A stretch of DNA of 6,053 bases from positions 1 to 6,053 of the forward strand of contig CANNLB010000199.1 in the NCBI GenBank assembly GCA_947505565.1, written 5' to 3'. Under the pieces are notes generated by a model that saw only the letters and a list, made by a program, of their open reading frames with translations, did not search any database and was not told the DNA's origin. Each line of letters begins with the position of its first letter. Position 1 is the first letter of the stretch. This DNA comes from Acidobacteriota bacterium. GTDB taxonomy: Bacteria > Acidobacteriota > Terriglobia > Bryobacterales > Bryobacteraceae. Shown piece after piece: positions 1-5,925 of the stretch. The position numbers were made by a program, and so were the translations under genes.

Positions 1-1
1 C

Positions 2-1144
2 GCCCCCCCCGCCCCCTGTGACTGGACCAAAATCGACGAAAACCAAATCGCCGAACTCTTCTATACCAGCGGCAGCACCGGCACCCCCAAAGGCGTCAGC
101 CTCACCCATCGGACTCTTTACCTCCACGCCCTCTCCCTCGCCACCACCTTCGACGACTCGACCACCAAAGTCGACCTCCACACCATCCCACTCTTCCACG
201 CCAACGGCTGGGGCATGCCCCAAGCCTGCGCCATGATGGGCACGAAGCAAGTCATGGTCCGCCGCTTCGACCCCGCCGGCGTCCTGGCTCTGATCGCCGA
301 ACACAAGGCCACCGACATGTGTCTCGTCCCCACCATGGCCAACGCGCTCCTCAACTGCCCCCAACTCGGCCAGTTCGATACCAGCAGCCTCCGCCACATC
401 ATGCTCGGCGGCGCGGCATCCTCCCCCGAACTCATCGCCCGCCTCGAAGCCGCCTTCCACTGCGAAGCCGCCGCCGGCTACGGCCTCACCGAAACCGCCC
501 CGGTGCTCAGCAAGGCCACCACCAAACCCGGCATCACTTATACCGACACCCCCGACCGCTACCGTCGCCAAGCCATGACCGGCTGGGCCCTCCCCGGCGT
601 CGAACTGCGCGTCGTCGACCCCCAGGGCCTCGACGTCCCCCGCGACGAAACCTCCATCGGCGAAATCATCACCCGCTCTGACCATGTCATGGCCGGCTAC
701 TTCAAAGAACCTGCCGCCACCGCCGCCGTCATGGACGGCGCTTGGTTCCACACCGGTGACATGGCCGTCTGGGACGACGAAGGCTACGTCCTCATCGTCG
801 ACCGCAAGAAGGAAATCATCATCAGCGGCGGAGAAAATATCTCGTCCATCGAAGTCGAACGCGCCATCGCCGCCCACCCGGCGGTTCTGGAATGCGCCGT
901 CGTCTCCGCCCCCGATGAAAAATGGGGCGAAGTCCCCGCCGCCGTCATCGTCCGCAAGCCCGGCGCCGAACTCTCCGCCGAAGAACTCCTGACGTTCCTA
1001 GGCACCCGCCTCGGCAAATTCAAACATCCTCGCATCATCGAGTTCCGCGCCGAAGCACTGCCCAAAACCGGCACCGGCAAAATTCGCAAACTCGATCTTA
1101 AGGAAGCCTTCTGGTCCGGCCGCGAAAAACGGGTCCAAGGTTAA
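2..1144 (+). CDS. AMP-forming acyl-CoA synthetase (fatty acyl-CoA ligase), 5' end outside window
   Basis: Open from the window edge; 380 residues are visible and the N-terminal part, about a quarter to a third of a typical 500-560 residue ligase, is missing. The frame continues upstream of the first Met (215), because the phosphate-binding motif YTSGSTGTPKGV is encoded at 62-97. Next come IPLFHANGWGMP (near 185-220), the adenylate motif YGLTETAP (479-502), HTGD (749-760), DRKKEIIISGGENISS in the hinge region (about 800-847), and the C-terminal PKTGTGKIRK (1061-1090), whose Lys at 1079-1081 is the expected adenylation lysine. The family makes acyl-adenylate from a carboxylic acid and ATP, then acyl-CoA, in the cytoplasm. 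The HANGWG motif and overall layout resemble medium/long-chain fatty acid ligases (AlkK-like); exact chain length cannot be read. The stop overlaps the next start by one base (TAATG), implying an operon. All visible motifs are intact. Confidence 0.93.
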   Translation, partial: APPAPCDWTKIDENQIAELFYTSGSTGTPKGVSLTHRTLYLHALSLATTFDDSTTKVDLHTIPLFHANGWGMPQACAMMGTKQVMVRRFDPAGVLALIAEHKATDMCLVPTMANALLNCPQLGQFDTSSLRHIMLGGAASSPELIARLEAAFHCEAAAGYGLTETAPVLSKATTKPGITYTDTPDRYRRQAMTGWALPGVELRVVDPQGLDVPRDETSIGEIITRSDHVMAGYFKEPAATAAVMDGAWFHTGDMAVWDDEGYVLIVDRKKEIIISGGENISSIEVERAIAAHPAVLECAVVSAPDEKWGEVPAAVIVRKPGAELSAEELLTFLGTRLGKFKHPRIIEFRAEALPKTGTGKIRKLDLKEAFWSGREKRVQG

Positions 1145-1938
1145 TGCATTCCCTCACCCTCGATTGCACTCAGGACGAAAAGGACGAACTCCTCGGCCGC
1201 CTCTGGGAACTCGATACCGCTGGCGTCACCGAGAACGACCTCACCGCCAGCCGAGTCTCCCTCCGTGCGTTCTTCGACGAGCCCTTCGACGCCGCCGAAT
1301 TCGCCGCCTTCGACCCCCAATGGGCCGAGGAGCCCGATACCGACTGGCAAGCCGAATCCGAAGCCGCCTGGCCCGGCCGCCCCGTCGGCGACAGACTCTT
1401 CATCGCCCCCCCGTGGTGCCAGGAACCCACGCCCCCCGGTCGCGAACGGGTCGTCATCAACCCCGGAGTCGCCTTCGGCACCGGTGCCGACACCACCACC
1501 CAACTGGCCCTTGAAGTCCTCGAACGAACCGTCCAACCCGGCGACCGCATCTTCGACTTCGGCACCGGCTCCGGCATCTTAGCGCTAGCCGCCCTCCGCC
1601 TCGGTGCGGCCGCCGTCCACGGCTGCGACATCGATCACGACGCCGTCGTCGCCGCCCGCGCCGACATGCCACCGGAGATCGGCCTCTTCACCGGCTCTCT
1701 CCGGTCCATCGAGTCCCACTGGGCCGACGTCATCTTCGCCAACATCAACGCCGAAACCGTCTCTCACAATGCGGAAGAGATGAAGCGGGTACTCAAGCCC
1801 GGCGGTCGCCTGATCGTCGGCGGTATCCCACCTCGCCACGCCGAACGTGTCATCAAAGCGCTCGGCGCCCAACAATGGACTCTCCGCGAGAGAGTTGACC
1901 GAGACATCTGGGTCTGCATGGCCTGGGAGGACAAGTGA
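1144..1938 (+). CDS. prmA: Ribosomal protein L11 methyltransferase (PrmA-type class I SAM methyltransferase)
   Basis: A 264-residue protein, somewhat shorter than the roughly 290-residue E. coli enzyme. Residues 1-90 match the small substrate-binding N-terminal domain in length and place. A linker follows, then the PrmA signature FGTGADTTTQ (111-120), SAM-binding motif I DFGTGSGILALAALRLGA (138-155), the acidic ribose-binding strand CDIDHDAV (161-168), the NIxA catalytic-loop motif IFANINAE (197-204), and LKPGGRLIVGGI (217-228). PrmA trimethylates ribosomal protein L11 in the cytoplasm. The FGTG..TT element and NINA separate it from generic SAM methyltransferases, so the family call is good; methylation of L11 itself is inherited from the family. 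The ATG at 1144 overlaps the upstream stop (TAATG) and has only a weak AAGG at 1137-1140, so translation probably depends on coupling to the ligase gene. Confidence 0.9.
   Translation: MHSLTLDCTQDEKDELLGRLWELDTAGVTENDLTASRVSLRAFFDEPFDAAEFAAFDPQWAEEPDTDWQAESEAAWPGRPVGDRLFIAPPWCQEPTPPGRERVVINPGVAFGTGADTTTQLALEVLERTVQPGDRIFDFGTGSGILALAALRLGAAAVHGCDIDHDAVVAARADMPPEIGLFTGSLRSIESHWADVIFANINAETVSHNAEEMKRVLKPGGRLIVGGIPPRHAERVIKALGAQQWTLRERVDRDIWVCMAWEDK
1925..1930 (+). promoter_or_regulatory. Shine-Dalgarno GGGAGG for the enolase-superfamily gene
   Basis: GGGAGG lies inside the last codons of prmA. It is 10 nt before the ATG at 1941 and 4 nt before an in-frame GTG at 1935, which would overlap the prmA stop as GTGA. 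Ten nucleotides is nearer normal spacing and ATG is the stronger start, so ATG is preferred. The choice adds or removes only two residues (Met-Ser) before the signal peptide. Confidence 0.6.
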
Positions 1939-1940
1939 GT

Positions 1941-3191
1941 ATGAAACGTCGAGCCTTTCTAGCCGCGCTAGCGGCCTACCCGGTAGCCAACGCCGCCGCC
2001 GCTGGCAAAATTGCAGCTCTGGAGTTCTGGCGCTTCGAAGGCCGCTACACCTACGAAGCCGGCACCGCCAACCGCCAGTTCCAGACGAACCCCCTTCACA
2101 TTTACGACGCCCTCCGCCCTAAGGAATACAAGGAGCAAGGCCGCCCCGCCGGTGAATCTAAGACTTCTGCCCTGTACTTAAAGCTACGAACCGACGCCGG
2201 CCTCGAAGGCCTCTACGGCCCCATCGATGAGGAGGCCGCCGTCGTCGTCCACCGCCAGCTCCGCCCGTTCCTGCTGGGTAAGGAAGCCCTGGCCGGCGAA
2301 GCGCTCTGGGACCAGCTTTATCGTTCAAACCGTCACTCCCGTTCGAGCCATTTCATGATGGCGATCTCAGCGGTCGATAACGCCTTATGGGACCTCCGCG
2401 GCCGCTATTTCAAAGCCCCGGTGTATAGCTTGCTCGGGGGCCCCTCCCGACCCGCCGTTCAGGTTTACGGAAGCTGTCTAGGCTTCAGCGTCGAGCCAGA
2501 GTTCCTGAAGAAGAAGTGCGTGGAGCTGAAGCAGAAGGGTTTCATGCACCAGAAGTGGTTCATGCCTTTTGGCCCCGGCGACGGAGCCGTGGGAATGGAG
2601 AAGAACGTCGCGATTGTGCGGAATCTCCGTGAAGCTATGGGTTACGACGTCGACATCATGTTTGACGCCTTCATGGGCTGGGACATCAACTACGCCGTCC
2701 AGTGGGCGAAGCAGGTCGAGCAGTATCGGCCAAGATGGATTGAAGAGGCGTTCACCCCCGACAAGCTCGAAAGCTTCGCCGCCCTCCGCCGCGCGACGTC
2801 CGTCCCCGTCGCCACCGGAGAGCATTTCTACGGCCGCTGGGAGACCAAGCGTTACCTCGATGCCCAAGCGATCACGGTGGTGCAAGCCGACCCCGAATGG
2901 TGCGGAGGCGTAAGCGAACTAGTGAAGATCTGCCACATTGCCAGCGCTTATGATGCCCACGTGATCCCCCACGGCCACGGAGTCCACGCGGCGATGCATG
3001 TGGTAGCCAGCCAGAGTCCGATGACCTGCCCCTTGGTCGAGTACCTGATCCCCAAAATGACCACTTACCACCACTTCGAAAAGTGGAACCCGACCCCTGT
3101 CAACGGCAAAATCACCCTCCCCGAAACCCCCGGCTTTGGCATCATCATCGACAACGCGAAAGTGGAAAAGCGAACCCAGGTGACTTGGTAG
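1941..3191 (+). CDS. Tat-exported mandelate racemase/muconate lactonizing enzyme family protein, rhamnonate dehydratase-like
   Basis: A 416-residue enolase-superfamily protein starting MKRRAFLAALAAYPVANA, a twin-arginine (RRxFL) signal with a hydrophobic core and AxA-type cleavage region, so the enzyme is probably periplasmic. Numbered from the alternative GTG (two residues longer), candidate Mg2+ ligands are Asp244 (IMFDAFMGWD), Glu270 (RWIEEAF) and Glu296 (ATGEHFYG). His346 (VIPHGHG) with Asp319 (VVQADPEW) fits the His-Asp acid/base pair, and Glu369 (LVEY) fits the last active-site acid. KWF near 207-209, GEH and the spacing resemble L-rhamnonate dehydratase-type members, which remove water from aldonic acids to give 2-keto-3-deoxy acids. 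Substrate cannot be assigned. The C-terminal capping segment (LPETPGFG) is present, so the gene is full length. It is the last gene of the operon; no clear terminator follows. Confidence 0.88.
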   Translation: MKRRAFLAALAAYPVANAAAAGKIAALEFWRFEGRYTYEAGTANRQFQTNPLHIYDALRPKEYKEQGRPAGESKTSALYLKLRTDAGLEGLYGPIDEEAAVVVHRQLRPFLLGKEALAGEALWDQLYRSNRHSRSSHFMMAISAVDNALWDLRGRYFKAPVYSLLGGPSRPAVQVYGSCLGFSVEPEFLKKKCVELKQKGFMHQKWFMPFGPGDGAVGMEKNVAIVRNLREAMGYDVDIMFDAFMGWDINYAVQWAKQVEQYRPRWIEEAFTPDKLESFAALRRATSVPVATGEHFYGRWETKRYLDAQAITVVQADPEWCGGVSELVKICHIASAYDAHVIPHGHGVHAAMHVVASQSPMTCPLVEYLIPKMTTYHHFEKWNPTPVNGKITLPETPGFGIIIDNAKVEKRTQVTW

Positions 3192-3742
3192 CCCAAGCTC
3201 CGTCAGACTGACCATAAGACGTTGCTTGCAGGACTACTTTCTTCGAGACAATAGAGCCGTGAACGAAGGGCTACATTCGGCGGGGAAGTTCGTTTATGAC
3301 TTTTGCTTACGGTCATTTCTCCGCCATTGGAGCTACGCGAATCCCCGGGGAAAGGAGAATGTGCGATGTGTCAATAGTCTGCCCGCCAGACGTGATTATC
3401 TTCAGCGTGAAGGAAAATGGCGCTCCAGGAAAGTGGACCGAGCGAAGTGGAGTTTCAACGCTGAATCAAACGGGCAGTCGAGGAATCGGCAAAGCAACTT
3501 TACGGTGCCGAGCGGCGTATTCGCTCCGCCGAAAACGTAGTTCGAGCCGACGGCACAAAAAGGATAGTCCTTCCGAAGGCACCAGAGTTGCGCGTTCATC
3601 GCGTCGCGGTTGGAGTCGGCGGCCGCTTCAAGGTGCCGCTGCCGTTTGACCACTTTGACAGGGGTTTGGTCCATGTCTTCGATGAGCTTGCCGCGTTTAC
3701 TGTGCTGAGCGAACCAGACTCGGTCACGGACGTCATCGACTA

Positions 3743-3748
3743 CCTGTC
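3743..3748. repeat. Left copy of 6-bp target site duplication (CCTGTC)
   Basis: CCTGTC directly abuts the left end of the inserted element and recurs at 4022-4027 directly after its right end. The host reading frame needs only one copy, as expected of a target duplication made on insertion. Confidence 0.75.
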
Positions 3749-3784
3749 CCTCGGCGCCCCCCAGAAATTGACCACCTCTGCTCG
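3749..3784 (+). repeat. Left terminal inverted repeat of the MITE-like element
   Basis: Begins CCTCGGCGCC and contains AAATTGACCA at 3765-3774. Aligned without gaps to the reverse complement of 3986-4021, 26 of 36 positions agree, including uninterrupted AATTGACCA and GCTCG blocks. Confidence 0.72.
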
Positions 3785-3985
3785 AATAGACCTGACCAGG
3801 TCACAAACTGATCATGCCGCGTGGCATGCCGACGGGCGGGTCCGTCATCATCCGTGCCACAGGCGCGTATATCGTTGAATAGGTTTAGGCACCGACGTTT
3901 TGTCCGCGTGGCCAGACCGAGCGCCACAGGCCGATGCTCGTCGGAGAGGCAGCGCAGTCGGGGCCGGTTGGTCGAAAAGTTTGGG

Positions 3986-4021
3986 CGAGCCGGGCTGGTC
4001 AATTCTTCGCGAGTGCCGAAG
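3986..4021 (-). repeat. Right terminal inverted repeat of the MITE-like element
   Basis: Read on the minus strand it begins CTTCGGCACT and contains GAATTGACCA, pairing with the left repeat at 3749-3784. The ten mismatches are spread out, suggesting an old copy or naturally imperfect ends. Confidence 0.72.
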
Positions 4022-4027
4022 CCTGTC
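4022..4027. repeat. Right copy of 6-bp target site duplication (CCTGTC)
   Basis: This is the second copy of CCTGTC. Host coding sequence resumes here in the same frame as before the insertion (CTG TCG GCA AAA GAA, reading LSAKE). Confidence 0.75.
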
Positions 4028-4800
4028 GGCAAAAGAAAGCTTCGGCCGCGAAATACAGCATTTGGTCCAAGTGCAGGAGGATGACTCGCTTGCCATGTAT
4101 CTTCACGCAGGACGCCAATTTCCCGCGACGCCACCCGCCGTCCTCAGCCTGCCAGATGAGCTCTGGGAGGAGTTCAAAAGGAAGCCTGAGTTCATCGCCA
4201 AGAAAGAAGCCGACAAGCTCAGTTACTGTTGGGATGAATTGGTCGATGTGCTCACCGGAGATCTCTTGGGAGCCAATCTAGAACCCGGCTATTCACCCTC
4301 CGACAATGAGCTGGTTTTGCGGGTAATGGCGCGGGAGCATCGATTTTCGCGACGGTTGCTGGGCACCGCGTTCAAAGAGAGTTCATCGAAAAATCTAGAT
4401 CAACCTCTCTAGCGCGCACGCTAAAGTCACCATCGGGGATCGGCTACGTATACCTCACGATGCCTCACGGCACTGCGCGCGAGCATCGCAAAATGGACTT
4501 AACAAACAGGTGCTTCGTAGCACGTGGACTCGACCCAGATTCGGTTACGGTTATAGGCTTAGCAACCGAGCAATACCGTCCTGAAGGTTTTTCCTTCGAC
4601 CTCGCCTACGTCCACCTTCCAGACAGGGGCGAGGAGGAACGAAATATCGCGACCGGGATGCTGCGGGACTTGGGATATTTCATCAGTCCGATTATCACGC
4701 CCGAGCATGTGGATGAATATCCCAAAGGCTGACTCGATTCATTCAGTGAAAGTCTCTTTCGCACGAGTTAAGGGTTCGAGGCCGCACCGGCGGCGACAGA

Positions 4801-4908
4801 CTACTCGAACAGGTCGATATCCCACTGCTCGGACTTCTTCAGCACCGTTGATTGGAAAATCTCGCCGTGAACCAGACGCCAAACTACAGGCTCAACGGAT
4901 TCACCCAT
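4801..4908 (-). CDS. Possible 35-residue ORF of unknown function overlapping the vapC 3' end
   Basis: An ATG at 4908-4906, inside the last codons of the minus-strand toxin gene and in another frame, opens 35 codons that start MGESVEPVVWRLVHGEIFQS and end SEQWDIDLFE before TAG at 4803-4801. The ending looks protein-like (Trp, alternating acidic and hydrophobic residues) and lies downstream of vapC in the same direction, so it could be a small third gene or the 3' remnant of an older gene replaced by the toxin module. I do not recognise it, and no convincing ribosome binding site is visible. It could equally be chance. Confidence 0.3.
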   Translation of the reverse strand: MGESVEPVVWRLVHGEIFQSTVLKKSEQWDIDLFE

Positions 4909-5294
4909 CGCAAACCATCGAATCTCGCGAAGTCCCCGTCCGTCGAACACAGTTCCAATCCATACTCCATGGCAAGCGCCGCTACGTGAGCGTCGGGAAT
5001 GAGTTTAGCCCCTCCGCCGAGACGGACCAAAAGGCCGCCCAGGATCTCCTGATGGCGATGGCCCGGCACCGGAACCCACGGCTCTACCTGCCCCCAAGCT
5101 ACGTTCACCGGCGCAGGTCTCTCGTAGATACGGGAATTGGTCACCACCCTCATAAATCCCAGCAGGCACTCCCAGGGAAGCCCCACTCGGGCGGATTCGC
5201 TCAACTTGCCGTCCAGCCACTGAACAGCCGGTTCATGCGACGGAGATCGACGATCCCAGGCATAGACCAACAGGTTAACGTCGACCAGAATCAT
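4884..5294 (-). CDS. vapC: VapC-type toxin, PIN-domain ribonuclease
   Basis: A 136-residue PIN-domain protein beginning MILVDVNLLVYAWD. The expected acidic metal-binding residues are all present: Asp5 (ILVDVN), Glu42 (PWECLLGF), Asp101 (LIPDAHVAAL), and Asp119/Asp121 (STDGDF). The VVTNSRIYERP segment after the second acidic site is typical of the subfamily. VapC toxins cleave tRNA or rRNA in the cytoplasm and are held inactive by the partner antitoxin. The ATG at 5294 is preferred over one six codons upstream because the antitoxin's stop overlaps it as ATGA (5294-5291), the usual coupled arrangement. The length and residues look functional, while the adjacent antitoxin gene is frameshifted as written. 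Confidence 0.9.
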   Translation of the reverse strand: MILVDVNLLVYAWDRRSPSHEPAVQWLDGKLSESARVGLPWECLLGFMRVVTNSRIYERPAPVNVAWGQVEPWVPVPGHRHQEILGGLLVRLGGGAKLIPDAHVAALAMEYGLELCSTDGDFARFDGLRWVNPLSL

Positions 5295-5537
5295 CTGCCG
5301 GTCACGTTCCATTCCGCCTCATCCAGCACTTCCCATGCATTGTCCAGATTGGGAAAATAGCCCCCCCCAGATCGACCGACTGGGTTCGAAATGCCGGCGT
5401 CTCCACCGGCGAGCTCAACCGCGCCAGACCTTCCGCTGAGCGTCGTTCACGACCTTCTTCATCGTAGTCTCTCGGGACTTCCGCAACTGCTCCAGCAATA
5501 TTGCAACATCGTCACCAAGGCTGAGCGTGGTTCGCAT
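5291..5537 (-). pseudogene. vapB: VapB-type antitoxin, frameshifted twice as written
   Basis: The ATG at 5537 opens MRTTLSLGDDVAILLEQLRK followed by KKVVNDAQRK, a ribbon-helix-helix antitoxin start. The frame then hits TGA at 5417-5415. Restoring one G at the GG of 5429-5430 continues as GLARLSSPVETPAF and RTQSVDLGG. The run of eight G on this strand (5361-5368) breaks the frame again; nine, or six, would continue YFPNLDNAWEVLDEAEW to the TGA at 5293-5291 that overlaps the vapC start. The corrected protein has 82 residues: DNA binding at the N-terminus and a toxin-binding tail with the FRTxSVDLG...PNLDN pattern of this family. Both lesions are single-base losses in G runs, so sequencing error is as likely as real decay. 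Confidence 0.78.
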
Positions 5538-5557
5538 ACGTCAAAGCATATCGGAAA

Positions 5558-5641
5558 TGATGCGCTGATGCCTACAAATGAGCCGCTATCCAAACAGTGG
5601 ATTGATGCGCAGTGCATCACTGGATGATGACCTTCGCATCA
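5558..5641. promoter_or_regulatory. Candidate shared operator between divergent antitoxin genes
   Basis: The 122 bp between the two antitoxin starts (5538-5659) contains TGATGC at 5558-5563, 5566-5571 and 5603-5608, and its complement GCATCA at 5614-5619 and 5636-5641. Two of these form a palindrome, TGATGC-5 nt-GCATCA, at 5603-5619. VapB antitoxins with toxin bound usually repress their own promoters through repeated or palindromic sites, so this is a reasonable operator candidate for one or both modules. No convincing -10/-35 pair was identified on either strand. Confidence 0.5.
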
Positions 5642-5659
5642 AAATGAAACAATCGAATC

Positions 5660-5914
5660 GTGCGGACTACCGTCGCCATTTCCGATCCCCCCCTGGAAAA
5701 CACCAAGCAATACGCCGAACGGCGCGGCACCGCCGTCAGCAACGTCATCGAAGACGCCTTGCGGCTTCTCCTCTCCCAAGCATCCGCCGCTCCTGCCCCG
5801 CCCTTCAAGCTCCACACCGTCAAAAGTCGACTGGTTGACCCAAACCGCAACCTAGATCGCATCTCGGGCCTCATCGCACTGGACGACGAAGAAGACTATC
5901 AAGCGAACCGGTAG
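5660..5914 (+). CDS. vapB: VapB-type antitoxin, ribbon-helix-helix
   Basis: An 84-residue protein starting at GTG: MRTTVAISDPPLENTKQYAE, then RGTAVSNVIEDALRLLL, the strand-helix-helix pattern of a MetJ/Arc-type antitoxin in residues 1-40. The C-terminal part (KLHTVKSRLVDPNRNLDRIS and a very acidic end) should wrap the toxin. It neutralises the PIN toxin encoded 11 bp downstream and probably represses its own promoter. The frame is intact, unlike the antitoxin on the other side of the shared intergenic region, and the two differ clearly in sequence, so this is not a recent duplication. No strong ribosome binding site precedes the GTG; the RTT start of the family supports this start. Confidence 0.87.
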   Translation: MRTTVAISDPPLENTKQYAERRGTAVSNVIEDALRLLLSQASAAPAPPFKLHTVKSRLVDPNRNLDRISGLIALDDEEDYQANR

Positions 5915-5925
5915 CCACCATACAG

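Larger units (their letters stand above)
3749..4021. mobile_element. 273-bp MITE-like non-autonomous element
   Basis: The segment interrupts the decayed gene exactly between DYLS and AKES. It is bounded by CCTGTC on both sides (3743-3748 and 4022-4027), and removing one repeat plus the element (279 bp, a multiple of three) restores GACTACCTGTCGGCAAAAG, read in frame as DYLSAK. The ends form imperfect terminal inverted repeats that match at 26 of 36 positions, with a shared inner AATTGACCA core. No convincing transposase reading frame is seen on either strand, so it would need a transposase acting in trans. Two short inverted repeats lie inside near the left end: GACCTG/CAGGTC (3789-3802) and CATGCC/GGCATG (3813-3828). 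The family is unassigned; repeated GACCA/TGGTC motifs near both ends recall IS21-type multi-site ends, but this is a weak analogy. Confidence 0.78.
3226..4732 (+). pseudogene. Decayed gene for an uncharacterised ~400-residue protein, interrupted by a MITE-like insertion
   Basis: No long ORF spans this stretch, yet pieces in three frames join into one protein. Frame 1, 3226-3357, gives GKFVYDFCLRSFLRHWSYAN. Frame 2, 3359-3417, gives MCDVSIVCPPDVIIFSVKE. Frame 3, from about 3418, gives EVEFQR, a TGA at 3462 where Trp is expected, then KRAVEESAKQLYGAERRIRS and GLVHVFDE up to DYLS at about 3748. After the insertion the same frame resumes with AKESFGREIQHL, DDSLAMYLHAGRQFP and MAREHRFSRRLLG to 4379. 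A final shift to frame 2 gives FIEKSRSTSLARTLKSPSG, GFSFDLAYVHLP and the end at DEYPKG, stop 4730-4732. Lesions: one extra A near 3358, one extra A in the 3414-3417 run, Trp to TGA at 3462, the 3749-4021 insertion carrying an in-frame TGA at 3876, and an extra AG near 4380. From memory this order matches a family found in many bacteria as hypothetical proteins; function unknown. A GTG at 3259 is an alternative start. Confidence 0.8.

Noticed and set aside
118..1672. Several 70-150 residue ORFs in other frames and on the minus strand over the ligase and prmA genes.
   Set aside because: They are rich in Pro, Ser and Arg as expected from C-rich codons read out of frame, while the real frames carry full family motifs.
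3202..3212. The short palindrome GTCAGACTGAC after the enolase-superfamily gene, considered as a terminator.
   Set aside because: The arms are only five bases and no T run follows.
3222..3252. TTGCTT and GACAAT as a possible promoter for the decayed gene.
   Set aside because: The spacing is 19 bp and both boxes are weak matches, too little to call in such sequence.
4015..4046. An 8-bp perfect inverted repeat GCCGAAGC/GCTTCGGC with a 16-nt loop, looking like a terminator or regulatory hairpin.
   Set aside because: One arm is mostly the right end of the inserted element and the other is host coding sequence (KESFGR), so the pairing arose by the insertion. No T tract follows.
3733..4134. A 133-residue minus-strand ORF across the inserted element, considered as a transposase.
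   Set aside because: It runs across both element ends into the host gene, shows no recognisable transposase motif, and is explained by GC-rich antisense reading.
3900..4412. A 170-residue plus-strand ORF that could be annotated as a separate gene.
   Set aside because: Its first 40-odd codons lie in the inserted element, the rest is the middle of the broken gene, and the protein continues in another frame after about 4380.
4707..5360. A 217-residue plus-strand ORF opposite the first toxin.
   Set aside because: Its composition is basic and low in structure, and it lies antisense to a PIN-domain gene with all catalytic residues, so it is a shadow.
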